A stretch of 36,653 nucleotides of DNA, taken from an uncultured Pseudomonadota bacterium. Its GTDB lineage: Bacteria; Pseudomonadota; Alphaproteobacteria; UBA9219. Below are positions 26,178-34,354 of the stretch, piece after piece. Both the position numbers and the translations under genes were made by a program. The stretch is from positions 1-36,653 of the forward strand of contig CAIXLI010000099.1 of assembly GCA_903920205.1 (NCBI GenBank), in the 5' to 3' direction. The stretch's first letter is position 1. Each line of letters begins with the position of its first letter. A model generated the notes under the pieces. The model worked only from the letters and a program-made list of their open reading frames with translations, did not search any database and had not been told where the DNA came from.

Positions 26178-27275
26178 ATGAGCACACCCCGCAATGCCAA
26201 CCTCCGTATCGTTGAAAAAGAAGGCAAGGAAATGAACACCGAACGCCAAAAAGCCCTTGATGCCGCCCTGAGCCAGATCGAACGCGCCTTTGGCAAAGGC
26301 TCGGTGATGAAACTCGGAGCTAAAGCCGCCGCCACGGAAATCGAAACCATATCGACGGGTTCGCTTGGCCTTGATATCGCGCTGGGCATTGGCGGATTGC
26401 CGCGTGGGCGCATTATCGAAATTTATGGACCTGAAAGCTCAGGCAAAACCACGCTTGCACTGCATGTCATCGCGCAGGCGCAAAAGAATGGTGGGACTTG
26501 TGCCTTTGTCGACGCTGAACATGCGCTCGACCCTATCTATGCCCGCAAATTGGGCGTTGAGATTGAAGACTTGCTGATCTCCCAGCCTGACGCGGGCGAA
26601 CAGGCCTTGGAAATTGCCGATACTTTGGTGCGTTCTGGCGGTATTGACGTTTTAGTCGTCGATTCAGTCGCAGCTCTTGTGCCACGCGCCGAACTCGAAG
26701 GCGAAATGGGCGACAGTCATATGGGATTGCAAGCGCGGCTGATGAGCCAAGCGCTGCGCAAACTTACCGGTTCCATTTCTAAATCGCGCTGCATGGTTAT
26801 CTTCATCAACCAAATTCGCATGAAGATTGGCGTGATGTTTGGAAACCCCGAAACTACGACGGGCGGCAATGCATTGAAATTCTATGCCTCGGTGCGTCTC
26901 GACATTCGCCGCATCGGCGCAATCAAAGACCGTGAAACCGTTGTTGGCAACCAAACCCGCGTCAAGGTCGTGAAAAACAAGCTTGCCCCGCCTTTCCGCA
27001 CGGTGGAATTCGATATTATGTATGGTGAAGGCATTTCTAAAACGGGCGAATTGATTGATCTCGGTTCACAAGCTGGCGTGGTTGAAAAGTCGGGTGCGTG
27101 GTTCTCCTATGACGGGCAACGCATCGGGCAAGGCCGCGAGAATGCGAAACAGTTCATGCGCGACAATCCCGAAATGGCCGCCACCATCGAACAAAAAGTT
27201 CGCGCCAACGCCGGACTCGTCGCCAACGCCATGATGGGCGCAGCCGCAAGCGAAGATGCGGAGGAAGAAGAATAA
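26178..27275 (+). CDS. recA: Recombinase RecA
   Basis: ATP-dependent strand-exchange protein and co-protease for LexA. The 365-residue protein has Walker [13 protein letters not shown] near residue 83, the RecA signature [14 protein letters not shown] near 231, and an acidic C-terminus EDAEEEE. AAAGGAG sits 8 bases before the ATG at 26178, favouring this start over the internal ATG at 26232. A LexA-type box upstream indicates SOS control. A strong terminator follows and overlaps the end of the converging acetyltransferase gene. Confidence 0.98.
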   Translation: MSTPRNANLRIVEKEGKEMNTERQKALDAALSQIERAFGKGSVMKLGAKAAATEIETISTGSLGLDIALGIGGLPRGRIIEIYGPESSGKTTLALHVIAQAQKNGGTCAFVDAEHALDPIYARKLGVEIEDLLISQPDAGEQALEIADTLVRSGGIDVLVVDSVAALVPRAELEGEMGDSHMGLQARLMSQALRKLTGSISKSRCMVIFINQIRMKIGVMFGNPETTTGGNALKFYASVRLDIRRIGAIKDRETVVGNQTRVKVVKNKLAPPFRTVEFDIMYGEGISKTGELIDLGSQAGVVEKSGAWFSYDGQRIGQGRENAKQFMRDNPEMAATIEQKVRANAGLVANAMMGAAASEDAEEEE

Positions 27276-27303
27276 GCGTCGCACAATAAAAACAAAAAAG
27301 AAG

Positions 27304-27341
27304 CGGCTCCTTTCTAACCCAAAGGAGCCGTTTCCTTTTTT
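27304..27341 (+). terminator. recA terminator
   Basis: CGGCTCCTTT (27304-27313) and AAAGGAGCCG (27321-27330) form a perfect 10-bp stem with a 7-base loop, followed by TTTCCTTTTTT. The loop and right arm are also the last codons and stop of the convergent acetyltransferase gene. Confidence 0.9.
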
Positions 27342-27946
27342 AACAAAGGATTGTTCTTGCCCCACAGCAAGTGATCTTCGCGCTTGCCGTTAATTTGCAG
27401 ATAGGCTTTGGCATACCCCTCCTGATCAAAGCCACAACGGCGCAGGACGGCTTTGCTTGGCTCGTTACGAGGAAGGCAGCTGGCTTCGACGCGCTGCAAA
27501 TTGAGCCGGGTAAAGGCGAAATCGCATACAAGGCCGACCGCCTCTGTCATATAGCCCTGCCCTGCATGGGGTTGGCCTATCCAGTAGCCTAATGTGCCTT
27601 TTTGCGCATAGGAAAGCTGAACATCCGCAAGCGTAATGCCGCCAAGAAAAACGGGGCGTGGCCCATTATGCTGAAGGACAGCGAAGGCATAAGCTTTGCC
27701 GCTACGCCAATCACGCCACTGGCGACGCAACAGAGAGCAATAATACCCATAAGTAAGGGCATAAGAAGGCCACTCGGGCTCCCAAGGGGTCAAATAGTCA
27801 CGGCTCATCTCACGAAGCGCATGCCACGCTCGCCAATCCTCGCTTTCGGGCATGCGCAATGTTACCCTTGGCCCGATCAACTGCGTATCGAGGGGCGGTT
27901 GAGACCGCGCGGGCGGCATACGGAAAAATGACGCGATAAAGTCCAT
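27314..27946 (-). CDS. GNAT acetyltransferase, RimJ/RimL-like
   Basis: Acetyl-CoA-dependent N-acetyltransferase related to the ribosomal protein acetylases RimJ/RimL. In this 210-residue protein, the RimJ-like start is TQLIGPRVTLRMPESEDW (about 21-38). Acetyl-CoA-binding motif A follows (GYWIGQPHAGQGYMTEAV, about 121-138), then NEPSKAVLRRCGFDQEGYAK (about 162-181). The target protein is unknown. Its start shares one base with the M16 protease stop (TGATG), so it is translationally coupled as the last gene of the MFS-prmA-aminopeptidase-protease run. Confidence 0.88.
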   Translation of the reverse strand: MDFIASFFRMPPARSQPPLDTQLIGPRVTLRMPESEDWRAWHALREMSRDYLTPWEPEWPSYALTYGYYCSLLRRQWRDWRSGKAYAFAVLQHNGPRPVFLGGITLADVQLSYAQKGTLGYWIGQPHAGQGYMTEAVGLVCDFAFTRLNLQRVEASCLPRNEPSKAVLRRCGFDQEGYAKAYLQINGKREDHLLWGKNNPLLKKETAPLG

Positions 27947-29208
27947 CAGTCGGCTAGTCTCGCTGAGATTTTCTTATAATCTTCCAACTCATCTAAAGGA
28001 CCAAGTGCGGTAAGAATGGGTTTCCGCGCAAAAAGTTTCTGCGCCTCGTTTTGAATGTCGTCGGTCGAAATCGACAACAACCGCTGCAAAATCTTTTCCG
28101 CCGGAATAGGCTTGCCGTGGGCGAGTATCTGGTGCCCCATGACTTCTGCACGTCGCATGACGCTTTCCTTGCCCATCAAAAGATCGGCGCGGATTTGCGC
28201 TTGGGCGCGCACCAATTCACCGCGCGTTACTTTCTGTCTAATATCGCCCAGTTCTTCACATACAACGGGGATCAGTTCCCGTAAACGCTTAGGGTCTGTT
28301 CCGGCATAGATCTGGAAAATTCCGGCGTCGCTAAAACTGGAATGCGCCGAGCTAATCGTATATACGAGGCCTCTTTTTTCCCGAACTTTTTGAAACAAGC
28401 GCGACGATGCGCTTCCCCCCAAAATTAACGACAAAAGTTGTGTCGCGTAATAAGACGTCCTCGCATGATAACCAGGCCCCGCAAAACCAAGGATCAGATG
28501 AACCTGTTCGATCTCTTTCGGCGACAGTTTCACGCCAAAAGAAATGCGGGTCTTTTCCTCGACCGGTTTCTTGCCGCGCGGCAAAGTGCCAAAGCGTTTT
28601 TTAACCATAGAAACAAAGGCGTCATGCGTAATGTTGCCAGAGGCAACCAACACCATATTCGCGCCCACATAATAACGTGCGACATAGTCCGTAATCACGG
28701 AACGCGATAACTTGGCAATAGTATCGGCAGAACCCAAAATTGACCGACCGATTTTCTGGTCCGGCATCGCCAGTTTGTGCATCAGGTCGAAGGTATAATC
28801 TTCCGGCGAGTCCAGGTCGCGCCCAATTTCCTGAATCACAACCTGACGCTCGCGATCCAATTCCTTGGGTGCAAAAACGGAATGACGAAGCATGTCTGCT
28901 ATCACATCAATCGCGGTTTCCGTTTCTTCCGGCAAGACGCGAGCGTAATACGCCGTTTCCTCGCGCGAGGTGTGGGCGTTCATGCCTCCGCCCTTGTTTT
29001 CGATCGCGGCGGACAACGCATAGGACGAACGTGTTTTCGTGCCTTTGAACATCATATGCTCGACCAGATGCGCGACGCCGTTGGCTTTCCACGGCTCGTG
29101 CCGTGTTCCAACGCCGACCCACGCACCTACAACAACGCTTTCCGCATCGCTCATCGTATCGGTTGCTACGCGCAAACCGTTATCAAGTTCCGTAATTTTT
29201 ATGACCAT
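27946..29208 (-). CDS. M16 family zinc metallopeptidase
   Basis: Protease of the mitochondrial processing peptidase / pitrilysin family. It is 420 residues from the ATG at 29208, chosen over a TTG six codons upstream; GGGGAT lies before it. The inverted zinc motif HLVEH is at 47-51 and the distal glutamate is E127 in QEIGRD. This shows that it is a catalytic, beta-MPP-like subunit. The second half holds the inactive-type M16_C domain, with the RLFQKVREKRGLVYTI region near 270. It is probably cytoplasmic, as no signal peptide is seen. It follows the Xaa-Pro aminopeptidase by 29 bases. Confidence 0.92.
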   Translation of the reverse strand: MVIKITELDNGLRVATDTMSDAESVVVGAWVGVGTRHEPWKANGVAHLVEHMMFKGTKTRSSYALSAAIENKGGGMNAHTSREETAYYARVLPEETETAIDVIADMLRHSVFAPKELDRERQVVIQEIGRDLDSPEDYTFDLMHKLAMPDQKIGRSILGSADTIAKLSRSVITDYVARYYVGANMVLVASGNITHDAFVSMVKKRFGTLPRGKKPVEEKTRISFGVKLSPKEIEQVHLILGFAGPGYHARTSYYATQLLSLILGGSASSRLFQKVREKRGLVYTISSAHSSFSDAGIFQIYAGTDPKRLRELIPVVCEELGDIRQKVTRGELVRAQAQIRADLLMGKESVMRRAEVMGHQILAHGKPIPAEKILQRLLSISTDDIQNEAQKLFARKPILTALGPLDELEDYKKISARLAD

Positions 29209-29237
29209 AGTATTTTCAATCCCCAATCAATAAAAAA

Positions 29238-31034
29238 TTATTTATCAAACGGCTGTGTCGCGGCTTCCAGCCACGGCATCGTCGCTTCGTCGATCATCGA
29301 GCGCAACACTTGCCATACGCGCAGATGATAGGCGTTAATCCATTTCACCTCGGCCTCTGTCAGCATCGCAACGTCAATTAGGCTGCGGTCGAAGGGCACC
29401 AGAGTCAGCGTTTCAAAGCCAAGCACTTTGCGTTCGCTATCCGCCAGCCCAAGAATATCAACGACCGTTTGAAGGTTTTCGATGCGAATGCCGTAATGCC
29501 CCGCTTTGTAAAAACCAGGCTCATTCGACACGACCATGCCGGATTTCAACGGCGTTTTGTTGCGTTTAGAGATCGACTGCGGCCCTTCGTGGACGCCCAA
29601 ATAACAACCGACACCATGACCGGTGCCGTGACCGTAATCGCGCCCGACCGCCCATAAATACTGCCGCGCCAAAACATCAAGATCGGCCCCCGTCGTACCT
29701 TCAGGAAAGCGAATCAAAGCCAGCGCAATATGCCCTTTCAGCACGCGCGTATAATTCTCACGCATTTCAACAAGCGGCGCCCCCAAGGCTATTGTGCGCG
29801 TAATATCCGTTGTACCGTCCAGATATTGTCCGCCACTGTCGAGCAGATAAAGCTGTCCCGAGATCAGCGGCGCATTGGATTCTGCCGTGGCACGGTAATG
29901 AACGATGGCTCCATGTTCGCCTGCGGCGGATATGGTGTCAAAGCTGGAGCCGCGATAATGGTTGTTGGCGCTGCGGAAAGTCGCCAGTTTGCGTTCGGCG
30001 TCCAGCTCGGTTAGACGATCTTTCTCCCAATGCTGGTCAAGCCATGCAAGGAAGCGTATCACCGCAGCGCCGTCGCGGCGATGCGCGGCGCGGATACCAT
30101 CCAACTCGACGCTGTTCTTAATGGCGCGAGGCAATTCGCAAGGATCTTCGCCGAATTCAATCTTGCCGTTGGCGGCGCGAAGATAATCGACAATCCAGCT
30201 TGGCGCGTTTGCCGGATCGACCAAAACGGGTTTGCCCGCTTGCGCCAATTGATTAAGCGAGGCAGAAAAATCTTCTGGCGGCAGTACTTCTACGTCCGCG
30301 CCAAGATAGGGGGGCAACGACTCCGTCACTTTACGCTGATCGACGAACCACTGCACAGCACCATCATCTTTGATAATAGCGCGGCTTAGCGGCAACGGCG
30401 TGTTGGCGACATCGCCGCCACGCACATTCAAAAGCCACGCGACGGAAGATGGGTCGGTAATGACTGCTGCCGCATAATTTTTTGCTTTCAGCGCATCCGA
30501 GATTTCCTGCCTTTTGACCTCGGCGCTTTTTCCGGCATAGGCAAGGTCGTACGGCACGACGGGTGCGACGGGTAGCGCGGGACGATCTTCCCAAATAATG
30601 TCCACAAGGTTGCGGGCAACGGGCACAACAACGGAATCTCCCTTGGCGAGAGATTTTTTCAACCTATCGACGCTCTCTGTGGAATGCAGCCAAGGGTCAT
30701 AGGCGATTTTCGCGCCTTTACATGCATTTTCTTCAAGCCATAGCAGGGGCGATTTTTCTGCAGAGTCAAAAATAGTGAATAAATCTTTGGAAACCTGCTG
30801 CGCCGCTTGCAAGGTGTAGCGCCCATCCGTAAAAAACGCGGCTTTATCTTTCAAGACAATAAGCGTCGCCGCCGAGCCCGTAAAACCAGAAAGAAACGCG
30901 ACGCGCTGCGCGCAAGGCGGGACATATTCGCTTTGATAGTCGTCGGTCATCGGCACGAGGAAACCGTCGAATCCGGCGGTCGCTATCTCGCGGCGAAGGG
31001 AGGAAAGTCGTTCGGAAAAGTCTGTGTTTGTCAT
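29238..31034 (-). CDS. pepP: Xaa-Pro aminopeptidase (M24B)
   Basis: Metalloprotease that removes N-terminal residues preceding proline. It is 598 residues from the ATG at 31034 (MTNTDFSERL). An upstream in-frame start would run back into prmA, so I reject it. It is the long XPNPEP1-like type: two creatinase-like N-terminal domains, then the pita-bread catalytic domain. Dimetal ligands are visible: DSGGQYLDGTTDITRT supplies two Asp, the histidine lies in HGVGCYLGVHEG, and the glutamates follow in SNEPGFYKAG and RIENL. It starts 7 bases after the prmA stop. Confidence 0.92.
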   Translation of the reverse strand: MTNTDFSERLSSLRREIATAGFDGFLVPMTDDYQSEYVPPCAQRVAFLSGFTGSAATLIVLKDKAAFFTDGRYTLQAAQQVSKDLFTIFDSAEKSPLLWLEENACKGAKIAYDPWLHSTESVDRLKKSLAKGDSVVVPVARNLVDIIWEDRPALPVAPVVPYDLAYAGKSAEVKRQEISDALKAKNYAAAVITDPSSVAWLLNVRGGDVANTPLPLSRAIIKDDGAVQWFVDQRKVTESLPPYLGADVEVLPPEDFSASLNQLAQAGKPVLVDPANAPSWIVDYLRAANGKIEFGEDPCELPRAIKNSVELDGIRAAHRRDGAAVIRFLAWLDQHWEKDRLTELDAERKLATFRSANNHYRGSSFDTISAAGEHGAIVHYRATAESNAPLISGQLYLLDSGGQYLDGTTDITRTIALGAPLVEMRENYTRVLKGHIALALIRFPEGTTGADLDVLARQYLWAVGRDYGHGTGHGVGCYLGVHEGPQSISKRNKTPLKSGMVVSNEPGFYKAGHYGIRIENLQTVVDILGLADSERKVLGFETLTLVPFDRSLIDVAMLTEAEVKWINAYHLRVWQVLRSMIDEATMPWLEAATQPFDK

Positions 31035-31041
31035 AACCCCA

Positions 31042-31935
31042 TCATGCCCTGTCGGGCCGTATGAGCGCAAGTACAGACCATTCGCCAAGTTTTTTGTGTT
31101 CCATCAAGGCCATCCCCTGTCCTCGATGCGCCGCGATCACCATATTGGCCTGAACCGTCAGCAAGCCGGAGAGAATCGCCACGCCCCCCGGACGCAGATT
31201 GTTTTTCAAATCCTTCGCCATCTGGCTTAAAGGACGAGCAAAAATATTCGCCATGATTAGATCATAAGGTGCAGAGCGCCGCACCAGCGATGCCGCATAG
31301 CCGCGCCCAAGCCCAACACGAATTTTTGCCCCCAACCCGTTGGCGCGAACATTGCCCAAGGCGATTTGCACAGAATCCGGATCAAGATCAACCGCAACCG
31401 CGTGGCTTCGCGCCCCTTGAACGCAGCCCATCGCCAGAATGCCAGAACCGCAACCAATATCGGCCATACGGCGCGGACGAAATCCGCTTTTCACTATTTT
31501 ATCGAGCATCAACAAACAGCCTCGCGTCGTCGGATGTTCGCCCGTGCCAAAGGCGTTAGTCGCGTCGATTTGCATAGCGTACAAACGATTGGGGACTTTG
31601 TTCCGATGCAAAGCGCCATGTACAGTCCAACGCGCAATTTTCAAAGGCGGAAAATCCTCCGCCACTTTTTTTAGCCAATCAAGATTGGGTGCTGGACGAA
31701 TAGTAAAAACGAGCGGAGGCAGATCGAACACGGAAGCGAGGACCGCAAGCTTCGCCGTCATGGCAGCGGGATCGGGCTCATGGTCATAGATCGCTTCGAT
31801 TTGCGCGTGCTCATGACGCGGCGGGGCGAGAACCGTCACGGCAACGGCGTCATCGCCCAAAGAGTCGCCTATAAATTCCGCCGCCTGTGCAGAAAGGGAG
31901 AAGGTAAGGAGCCATAAATTTTGTCGCACGCGCAT
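31042..31935 (-). CDS. prmA: Ribosomal protein L11 methyltransferase
   Basis: SAM-dependent enzyme that methylates L11. The 297-residue protein has the PrmA hallmarks: DATNAFGTGEHPTTRGCL near residue 124, SAM-binding motif I ADIGCGSGILAMG near 158, VDLDPDSVQIALGNVRANG near 181, and MANIFARPL near 229 in place of the usual NILA. Length matches E. coli PrmA. It is 21 bases downstream of the MFS gene and 7 bases before the aminopeptidase. Confidence 0.94.
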   Translation of the reverse strand: MRVRQNLWLLTFSLSAQAAEFIGDSLGDDAVAVTVLAPPRHEHAQIEAIYDHEPDPAAMTAKLAVLASVFDLPPLVFTIRPAPNLDWLKKVAEDFPPLKIARWTVHGALHRNKVPNRLYAMQIDATNAFGTGEHPTTRGCLLMLDKIVKSGFRPRRMADIGCGSGILAMGCVQGARSHAVAVDLDPDSVQIALGNVRANGLGAKIRVGLGRGYAASLVRRSAPYDLIMANIFARPLSQMAKDLKNNLRPGGVAILSGLLTVQANMVIAAHRGQGMALMEHKKLGEWSVLALIRPDRA

Positions 31936-31956
31936 TCAATGGTCTTTCAAAAAAAT

Positions 31957-33180
31957 TCAGGCATCACGATGCTTCATAGAGATAAACCGCGCCAAGGCAA
32001 TGCTGATTGTTGCCGAAAGCAAATAAAACGCTATCAGGGTGGTCAGGCATTGCCGGAAAGATAAATCCATACCGCCACAAACCAGCAATAAAACGGCGAC
32101 TCCCATACGCGCCGTAAGAAAAAATAGCTCAGCAAGAACAAGCGCTTGATTTTTTCCGAAATGCCCCCATTCGCGCTCGATAACCTGCGAGGAGAAAGAA
32201 AACCAAATGGCATTGTAATTCACGCGGCAAAGCGCATAAGCCGCACCCGCAATCAAAAGCGTTTCAAACCTGAAAGACAGATCAAAACCTGCAAAGCCGA
32301 AGCCTATGCCCACAAGACAAACGCCAAGAATAACCCATCGCCGCCCAAGCAACCGGACCCGGTGGGACAAAGCAAGCGAGGCGAAAGCCAGCGCCGTTAT
32401 CAAGGCCGAAAACCAACCGACTTCGACCACCTTACCCAAAAGCGCGAAAGAAGAAAGAAGCAGCAGCGGATACATCAGGCATTCGCAAAAAATCGTAAAA
32501 AAGAACAAGCCTATCGCCGGAACATGATGCGCCTCGGCAACCGCCTTGAGAGGAAGCGCGATATTGCAAGGCAAGGGCGCATGGGGCATGCGCCGGATGA
32601 CGGGAATGGCAAAAAGAACGCAGAGCGCAAACGTCAAGAAGGTCGGAAAAAAGGCGTTGTGCAAGCCAAGGCGCGTGCCGACATAAAGCGTGCCCACCCC
32701 CAGCAATGGAGCCGCCAAAGCGAGGCTTTGCTGAATCAACCCGTTGACGGTCGCGTATCCATCACGCGCCCTGTCATCAATCCCGTTCAGACTTTTCAGC
32801 ATAAAAACGGCATAGAACATCCCCAATCCAAAACCGGCGGAGAGCGCAACACAAATTGGATGAATAAAAGCTGCGCAGATAAACCCGACTGCATGAATGA
32901 TAAACACCGCATACAAAACGGTTTCCGACTTCAACCCCCAAACAGCCCCATAGCGGCAAACGGCGGCATAGCCCACAAACGTCGCCATCGCATTCAGCGC
33001 GACATAAACCGCAAGCCCCGAAATCCCATGCAGAAAGGTCGCGCCGCTAAGAATAGCCAGCATCCCAAAAATCGCCGCCCCATTCAAAGCCATCCCCGAA
33101 AGGCCATTAACAAGGGCAAGCAAAACAAGATCCCGAGGAATCTCGTGCAGGCGGAGTTTGCGAGAAAGAAATGAAAACAT
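31957..33180 (-). CDS. MFS-type transporter of unknown substrate
   Basis: Integral membrane protein of 407 residues with about 12 hydrophobic segments and a short C-terminal tail, consistent with the major facilitator superfamily. The loop after segment 2 (CRYGAVWGLKSETVL) resembles the MFS motif A position but is poorly conserved. I cannot assign a substrate. I chose the ATG at 33180 over an adjacent TTG; AGGGG lies before it. It heads a minus-strand run with prmA, aminopeptidase, M16 protease and GNAT genes, although its function does not obviously connect. A 342-codon open frame runs antisense through it and is not a gene. Confidence 0.75.
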   Translation of the reverse strand: MFSFLSRKLRLHEIPRDLVLLALVNGLSGMALNGAAIFGMLAILSGATFLHGISGLAVYVALNAMATFVGYAAVCRYGAVWGLKSETVLYAVFIIHAVGFICAAFIHPICVALSAGFGLGMFYAVFMLKSLNGIDDRARDGYATVNGLIQQSLALAAPLLGVGTLYVGTRLGLHNAFFPTFLTFALCVLFAIPVIRRMPHAPLPCNIALPLKAVAEAHHVPAIGLFFFTIFCECLMYPLLLLSSFALLGKVVEVGWFSALITALAFASLALSHRVRLLGRRWVILGVCLVGIGFGFAGFDLSFRFETLLIAGAAYALCRVNYNAIWFSFSSQVIEREWGHFGKNQALVLAELFFLTARMGVAVLLLVCGGMDLSFRQCLTTLIAFYLLSATISIALARFISMKHRDA

Positions 33181-33474
33181 CAACTACCCCTACCACACTT
33201 TGACGCGACGTGTGATGCTATCGATGATCTACCTTAGCCCTGCCTACCATGTATTTTTGGTTAAGTCTTTGAAAAGCGTGGTGATGCAACAGGAATCAAA
33301 CATGTGTCCAAAGATTGGATTGTGGACACCAATGCCCCGACTTCCGATGATTGTGGAAATATCTGCGCACAGATCCAGTGTTCATATATCAGGCAGCCGA
33401 TAGCCCACGACTCATCCGCAGGGTTTGAACCTTCGTTATTTTCTGTTATAAAATCCGTATGTTGGGGGAAATTA
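33181..33474. promoter_or_regulatory. Divergent intergenic region with promoter for the TerD-like gene
   Basis: A good plus-strand promoter is visible: TTGAAC (33425-33430), 16 bases, TATAAA (33447-33452). The start of transcription would fall near 33459, leaving a short leader with GGGGGA before the ATG at 33475. CACAC (33191-33195) and GTGTG (33206-33210) could pair in the upstream part. Nothing else is recognisable. Confidence 0.6.
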
Positions 33475-34284
33475 ATGGCAACGCTACGCAGTTATACAAT
33501 CGACGCAACAAAGCAAGCGCGTATACGCGCCGGCATTAAATGGGATCCACTAGAGAGAGATGATATAGATGAACTCCACGCCTTCGGATCTGCAAAAGCC
33601 GCGCGGAAGAAATTAGCCTCCACACGCAGACACCTTGCTCGATTATCCCTGTTCGCACGGTTTCTTCACAAAATATCTTTGTTTAACCGTTGGGGCCGCA
33701 GAATCGACAGAATGCGTCAGCACAAACTGGCCGAAAAAAAGGCGCTGGAAACAACTTTGGCGCAGGAAAAACTGCATTCTTACGACTTAGATTTATGCTG
33801 TTTTTGTTACGACAAGGCAGGGAAACTAGTCGGGTTCGCGCTGCCGGATTTCACGGAAATGCACGGAAAGGCGGAATGGCAATCGTCGTTTCTCCATTCC
33901 GGAGACGATACTACGGGCACGGGCGACGCGTTTGACGAAGAACTGCTGATCAATCTGCATACTGCTGACAAGACGATTCACACAATTTTTCTCGTTGTCC
34001 TCTCTATCCATCATGGCTTTGATGAAATTAATGGCGGCTTTTGGTCTGTCGTCCACACGATGGGTGAAAAAGAGCTTATGTCGGCATTTCTAAAAACTAC
34101 GGAAAAACACAGAACCCATGTGATAGCCGCACTGACGCGCGACGAGAATTCATGGACTGTAAAAGAAATTGCAGAGTATTGCCCGATCGAAAACAATGAA
34201 AAAAATTCTTTGCAAAAGCGGATCGATCAGATGCTTAGATCGCGCTATCCGGTAATGGCCTGTGGGTCCAAGGACGACAGATGA
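33475..34284 (+). CDS. TerD-fold protein with basic insertion
   Basis: This 269-residue protein has a TerD (tellurite/stress) fold, split in two. Residues 15-25 (ARIRAGIKWDP) match the first strands and GWDP turn. The domain resumes at YDLDLCCFCYD (103-113). The calcium-site block follows at about 142-155 (SGDDTTGTGDAFDEE), then LLINLHTADKTIHTIFLVVLSI. The intervening 77 residues form a Lys/Arg-rich, probably helical insertion instead of the usual short loop. A promoter ending just upstream and GGGGGA fix the start at 33475; an earlier GTG at 33304 lies before that promoter. TerD proteins bind calcium and act in membrane or envelope stress. Its exact role here is unknown. It converges on the type I secretion exporter. 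Confidence 0.72.
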   Translation: MATLRSYTIDATKQARIRAGIKWDPLERDDIDELHAFGSAKAARKKLASTRRHLARLSLFARFLHKISLFNRWGRRIDRMRQHKLAEKKALETTLAQEKLHSYDLDLCCFCYDKAGKLVGFALPDFTEMHGKAEWQSSFLHSGDDTTGTGDAFDEELLINLHTADKTIHTIFLVVLSIHHGFDEINGGFWSVVHTMGEKELMSAFLKTTEKHRTHVIAALTRDENSWTVKEIAEYCPIENNEKNSLQKRIDQMLRSRYPVMACGSKDDR

Positions 34285-34354
34285 ACTTAGCGTACTCATA
34301 TCCAAACTTGGCGCTGAAGTGTCCAGAATGGAATACACGGCACCATAAATAGCG

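Noticed and set aside
32146-33174. A 342-codon open frame antisense to the MFS transporter gene
   Set aside because: It is Lys/Arg/Pro/Gln-rich with no domain, no ribosome site, and is the mirror of a membrane-protein gene with biased third positions. The MFS frame is coherent, so this is a shadow.
33304-33474. N-terminal extension of the TerD-like protein from a GTG at 33304
   Set aside because: The extra 57 residues are unlike TerD, and a good promoter (33425-33452) lies inside them, so translation should begin at 33475.
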